Source of the DNA: Solitalea longa
Lineage (GTDB): Bacteria > Bacteroidota > Bacteroidia > Sphingobacteriales > Sphingobacteriaceae
Length of the DNA stretch: 64,000 bases
Direction of reading: 5' to 3'
Assembly (NCBI RefSeq): GCF_002920915.1
Contig: NZ_PQVF01000005.1
Coordinates: 304,425-368,424, forward strand
The notes below the pieces were generated by a model. The model was not told the origin of the DNA. It ran no database searches and saw nothing but the letters and a program-made list of their open reading frames with translations. Of the stretch, positions 60,993 through 64,000 are shown in pieces. A program made the translations under genes and the position numbers. Positions within the stretch are counted from its first letter, which is position 1; the number at the start of each line of letters is the position of its first letter.

Positions 60993-61037
60993 AAAAACAA
61001 GAAGAGCCTTCCTGCTGGAAAGCTCTTCTTGTTTTTA
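60993..61037 (-). terminator. Terminator
   Basis: AAAAACAAGAAGAGC and GCTCTTCTTGTTTTT form a 15-bp stem around CTTCCTGCTGGAAA. It lies past the stop of the CarboxypepD_reg-like gene and before the trmD start. Confidence 0.92.
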
Positions 61038-61076
61038 TAATTATCAAATTCTCGAATCATGAAATTTGCACATTGT

Positions 61077-61703
61077 TTAGTGCATTTCCGGGATCTCATC
61101 TCCGTCTTTTTCAGCTTTCTCTACCCGCTTTTTATGTTTCTTTTTATCAGAAGCATTTTTAATGAACGGTATTTCCTTTAATAATTCACTCGGGCTGATA
61201 ACAATGCCAACCGGGGGAGGCATCTTAATTTCATCCGAGGTAGGAAGGCTTTTTGGATCTATCTTATACGCGTAAGCATTTTCAGGAATTTCAACCTGTA
61301 GGAAAGCCCTCTTAAAATTCTCTTTCGTTAATCCATAAACCGTTACCCCTTTAAGAGTATATATCTGTGGACGCATGCGAATATTTAAGAACAAACGATT
61401 GTTTGGAACTTCGTCTTGTAAATAAAACTCAAAGTTTCCATATCCTAAGGCTGAAAATATTAGCGTATCAGTTTTATAAATAGGAATGGAGAAAAAACCG
61501 TTTACATCACTAACCGTTCCGCGACGAGAGTTTTTAACCCGAATATTTACAAAGGGTATTCGTTCATTAATGGTATCAGAAGAAAAGATGATGCCCGAAA
61601 ACTGAATTACCTGTTGTGGCTTTGGCAGCTCTTGCGCATAAAGCGAATTGCCACTTAAAACGGCAAAAGCAAGAAAAAAAAGGATCTTCAGTTGTTTTGT
61701 CAT
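61077..61703 (-). CDS. CarboxypepD_reg-like exported protein
   Basis: A 208-residue exported protein. The signal peptide MTKQLKILFFLAFAVLSGNSLYA is cut after Ala 23. The following domain is a CarboxypepD_reg/DUF4480-like beta sandwich: ERIPFVNIRVKNSRRGTVSDVNGFFSI (about 45-71), as in the plug-region of TonB-linked proteins. The C-terminus is Lys/Glu-rich with an IPFIKNASDKKKHKKRVEKAEK tail. A reading from 61769 would overlap rimM by 32 bp, so ATG 61703 is used. It interrupts the usual rimM-trmD order. Role unknown; envelope. Confidence 0.8.
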   Translation of the reverse strand: MTKQLKILFFLAFAVLSGNSLYAQELPKPQQVIQFSGIIFSSDTINERIPFVNIRVKNSRRGTVSDVNGFFSIPIYKTDTLIFSALGYGNFEFYLQDEVPNNRLFLNIRMRPQIYTLKGVTVYGLTKENFKRAFLQVEIPENAYAYKIDPKSLPTSDEIKMPPPVGIVISPSELLKEIPFIKNASDKKKHKKRVEKAEKDGDEIPEMH

Positions 61704-61737
61704 ACTTAAATTTATCGTTTCTAAATGATTTTTAAAA

Positions 61738-62265
61738 CTAGTTGCCCAGATAAATATCCAACAAGCCATCGGGCATAGATACCATTATTTTTTTATTGTT
61801 AATATCTATACCGGTAATGATATCTTCGTTTAAAGGCAAAAGTACCTCGGTATCATTAACTAAAATTGAAGCAACAAATTGTTTAGGGTACTCAAAAACT
61901 TCAGAGATCTCGCCTAAATCACCTTCTTTCTCGTCACTTACAAAGAAGCCCTTTAGATCTTTATAGGTTAATTCTCCGGTTTTGCGTTTTGGTCTCAGCT
62001 TTTTAGGGACCAGCACTTTCTTGCCAACCAGCTTTGCAGCATCCTCAATGGTGTTAACATCTTCGAGCTGAAAGTAAGCAACACTCTTTTGAAACCGCAT
62101 GCCTTCAATAAAATAAGGTATGGCTTTGCCATTTACTTCCAGAAATAGAGAACCTTTACTGAAATAGTTTTCCAGTATTTCTTCTTCTAAATAAACTTGT
62201 ATTTCGCCTTTCAGTCCCTGGGTTTTCGAAACATACCCAATGGAAAATAGATCTTCTGTTTTCAT
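61738..62265 (-). CDS. rimM: Ribosome maturation factor RimM
   Basis: Assists late 30S assembly near the 16S rRNA 3' head; binds S19. It has 175 residues. IGYVSKTQGLKGEIQVYL (about 8-25) is the N-terminal beta barrel, and LKGFFVSDEKEGDLGEISEV followed by VLLPLNEDIITGIDINNKKIMVSMPDGLLD shows the PRC-barrel domain. Start is ATG at 62265. It follows rpsP after a hairpin that probably tunes read-through. Confidence 0.95.
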   Translation of the reverse strand: MKTEDLFSIGYVSKTQGLKGEIQVYLEEEILENYFSKGSLFLEVNGKAIPYFIEGMRFQKSVAYFQLEDVNTIEDAAKLVGKKVLVPKKLRPKRKTGELTYKDLKGFFVSDEKEGDLGEISEVFEYPKQFVASILVNDTEVLLPLNEDIITGIDINNKKIMVSMPDGLLDIYLGN

Positions 62266-62305
62266 TTTTATCCAAAATGGTTAAATAGAAACGGTTATAA
62301 ATAAA

Positions 62306-62330
62306 AATAGCGAGACATGAGCCTCGCTAT
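62306..62330 (-). terminator. Hairpin between rpsP and rimM (terminator/attenuator)
   Basis: ATAGCGAG and CTCGCTAT pair around an 8-base loop. On the minus strand TTTTTATTT follows, so it can terminate or attenuate after rpsP. Confidence 0.8.
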
Positions 62331-62356
62331 CTTTATAAATAAGATTGAAGTTATGC

Positions 62357-62902
62357 TTATTCAGCAGCAGCTTCGTTGTTTTCTTCAGTTGCAGGAGTTT
62401 CAACCTCTTCGGCAGCAGCTTCTTCAGCAGGAGCCTCAGCAACAGGAGCATTTTTAGCAGCGATAGCAGCAGCTCTTTCTTCTTTAATTTTAACCTCTTC
62501 AGCTAAACGAGCGTTTGCTTTATCAGCAGCTGTGTTAGCTAAACCAGTTTTCTTAGCGTTGATTTTGGTTTCTTTAGCTTCTAACCAAGCAGTAAATTTA
62601 GTTTCTGCTTGCTCTAAAGTTAAAGCACCTTTTGCAACACCGCCTAATAAGTGGTGTTTGTACAATACACCTTTGTATGAAAGGATGCCACGTACAGTGT
62701 CAGTAGGCTGAGCACCGTTTTGTAACCATTTAACTCCTTTTTCTACATTTAGGTCAATAGTGGCCGGGTTGGTGTTTGGGTTATAAGAACCAATTCTTTC
62801 AATAAATTTACCATCCCTCGGAGCACGTGAATCCGCCACCACAATGTGATAAAAAGCATTACCTTTTTTACCATGTCTTTGCAATCTGATTTTTGCAGGC
62901 AT
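62357..62902 (-). CDS. rpsP: 30S ribosomal protein S16 with long Ala/Glu-rich tail
   Basis: The S16 core is at the N-terminus: [31 protein letters not shown] and [36 protein letters not shown] (about 1-85). The rest (about 90-181) is an extension rich in Ala, Glu and Lys, ending [22 protein letters not shown]. Most S16 proteins are about 80-90 residues; Bacteroidota versions often have such tails (recollection). The ATG at 62902 gives the standard MPAKIRLQR start; an upstream reading to 62986 lacks conservation. First gene of the ribosomal group. Confidence 0.97.
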   Translation of the reverse strand: MPAKIRLQRHGKKGNAFYHIVVADSRAPRDGKFIERIGSYNPNTNPATIDLNVEKGVKWLQNGAQPTDTVRGILSYKGVLYKHHLLGGVAKGALTLEQAETKFTAWLEAKETKINAKKTGLANTAADKANARLAEEVKIKEERAAAIAAKNAPVAEAPAEEAAAEEVETPATEENNEAAAE

Positions 62903-63147
62903 TTCGTTAAGTTTTAAAAGTTTTAAAAATCCCTTTATCTCCGCTAAAGGGAGCGCAAAGCTAAGAAAATCACATGAATTACGCAAACACGAATTACACT
63001 AATTAGAATAATAGTACGAAAGCAGATAACCCGATAACACAAATCGAAGAATTTTCGAAGCTTATCGGAAAGTTTTTGAGTAATTAGTGCTTTGTCTAAA
63101 TTCGTATGATACGAGCAATTCGTTAAATTCGTGCAATTTGTGAATAT

Positions 63148-63672
63148 ATGTTAAAACTAGCCATAGATATGGATGAAGTAATGGCCGATACCTGGGCCAA
63201 ATTCATTCAGCGATTTAAAGAACGGGAAGGGTTTGAAATTACTTCCGAAATGTTAACCGGAAAAGAGTTGTCTCAAGCGGTGCCCGCCGAATTAAAGCCT
63301 AGAGTACATGAATGGATCAATGAGAAGGGTTTTTTCAGAGACCTGCCGGTGATGAAAGATGCCCAGCGCGTGGTGAAAGAGTTAAACCAGAAATATGAAG
63401 TGTTTGTGGCCAGTGCGGCTTCTGAATTCAGAAACTCCTATGAGGATAAATATGACTGGCTTGAAGAGTTCTTCCCATTTATTGACTGGCGACACATTGT
63501 TTTTTGTGGGGATAAATCGATTATCGGCGCTGATATTATGATCGATGACCGGATCAGAAATTTCTCTCAATTTAAAGGCCGCCCTATTTTGTACAGCTCT
63601 CCTCATAATCATTTTATTAAGGATTACGAGCGGGTGAATACATGGGAAGAGGTTGCCGGGCTGCTATTGTAA
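63148..63672 (+). CDS. 5'(3')-deoxyribonucleotidase (HAD superfamily)
   Basis: A 174-residue HAD hydrolase of the 5'(3')-deoxyribonucleotidase/NT5C family. The nucleophile motif is IDMDEVMADTW, with D7 and D9. A cap helix region follows (about 20-70), motif II AASAAS... near 88-92 (FVASAASEF) and motif IV with IDDRIRNF (about 133-140). It would remove phosphate from dNMPs and help balance pools. It is divergent from rpsP, with about 245 bp of repeat-rich DNA between. Confidence 0.9.
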   Translation: MLKLAIDMDEVMADTWAKFIQRFKEREGFEITSEMLTGKELSQAVPAELKPRVHEWINEKGFFRDLPVMKDAQRVVKELNQKYEVFVASAASEFRNSYEDKYDWLEEFFPFIDWRHIVFCGDKSIIGADIMIDDRIRNFSQFKGRPILYSSPHNHFIKDYERVNTWEEVAGLLL

Positions 63673-63766
63673 TTTATGATTTAGCGAGCCGACTGTTCGA
63701 AGGTTTTAAGTAGAGGGGATAACTACGCGGAAAATCGTGCTTTTTAACTTCTTGCATAAACACACT

Positions 63767-63881
63767 ATTGACTCGGCGCATACTAGACGTATACTAGACG
63801 CATACTAGACGCATACTAGACGCATACTAGACGTATACTAGACGCATACTAGACGTATACTCGATGCATACTCGGCGTGAC
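63767..63881. repeat. 11-bp tandem repeat array
   Basis: Nine consecutive 11-base units from 63778 to 63876 of form G(C/T)ATACTAGAC, flanked by degenerate units with ACTCGGC at both ends. The last two units are diverged (ACTCGAT, ACTCGGC). The period equals about one helical turn. Confidence 0.92.
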
Positions 63882-63980
63882 CCGTCCTGAAATAACTATA
63901 CAGATTAGTGAATAAATCCTGGATTAACTATACACTGGATGTTGTTAATCCTAATTAACCTATACAGGCAGTTTTTCGAA
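63882..63980. repeat. Dispersed TTAACTATACAG-type repeats at the right edge
   Basis: AATAACTATACAG (about 63891-63903), GGATTAACTATACAC (63921-63935) and AATTAACCTATACAGG (about 63953-63968) recur with CCTGAA/CCTGG spacers. They resemble the ends of intergenic or transposon-associated repeats of Bacteroidota; no transposase gene is in view before the window stops. Confidence 0.55.
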
Positions 63981-64000
63981 GTTACTATTTTTAGTGTTAG

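Overview
The window reads as a chromosomal segment of a Bacteroidota bacterium, most likely order Sphingobacteriales (Pedobacter/Solitalea-like; inference). It is AT-rich. Promoters match the Bacteroidota -7 box TAnnTTTG. Typical families include DUF4175, DUF5916, Ig-like and other small lipoproteins, LytTR two-component pairs and a long-tailed ribosomal protein S16. I did not measure GC content or run any search.

Region 1, 1-6.95 kb: the integrase end of a mobile element. A tyrosine recombinase sits just beyond the 3' end of a tRNA-Pro(GGG) gene. Behind it are two unrecognised genes, an SF2-helicase-like protein whose P-loop lacks the usual lysine, two small unknown genes, and a strongly folded non-coding stretch at the window edge that resembles group II intron domain I without its reverse transcriptase. 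The far end of the element is outside the window.

Region 2, 7-29.5 kb: core chromosome. It carries yjdM, a DUF4175 giant with an anti-sigma-like ATPase, ybeY, a pirin/nitroreductase pair, and then about 2.2 kb of AT-rich DNA with no gene leading to mnmG. Three parS (ParB) sites lie in the last 340 bp before mnmG, one of them between its promoter and its start codon, which marks a centromere-like locus. Then come the NAD genes nadB and nadA (divergent), an HD hydrolase, an SDR overlapping a SMUG2-type DNA glycosylase, a dicarboxylate symporter, an L,D-transpeptidase and thiL. Short GC-rich palindromes with a three-base loop recur here, two of them in frame inside genes.

Region 3, 29.5-42.4 kb: accessory-looking. 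It has a 128-bp MITE-like element and a related repeat, envelope lipoproteins, a DinB protein, a methyltransferase, and an RNA-repair locus: rtcB with an SPFH/slipin gene on the minus strand and a WYL regulator on the plus strand. Between them lies a leader RNA with a canonical tRNA T-arm and a D-loop-like hairpin. Next to it is a two-gene DGQHR (DndB-like) cassette of unknown function. This locus is the best candidate for an undescribed system.

Region 4, 42.4-64 kb: a LytTR/histidine-kinase pair divergent from a GH13 alpha-glucan hydrolase and a DUF5916 outer-membrane protein; rmuC, apaG, dusB, cdsA, a glutamate dehydrogenase, psd and a MscS channel; then the rpsP-rimM-trmD-rplS group, broken up by a CarboxypepD_reg-like protein, a Crp/Fnr regulator and a flavodoxin-fold quinone reductase. 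The right edge has an 11-bp tandem repeat followed by a dispersed 'actatacag' repeat.
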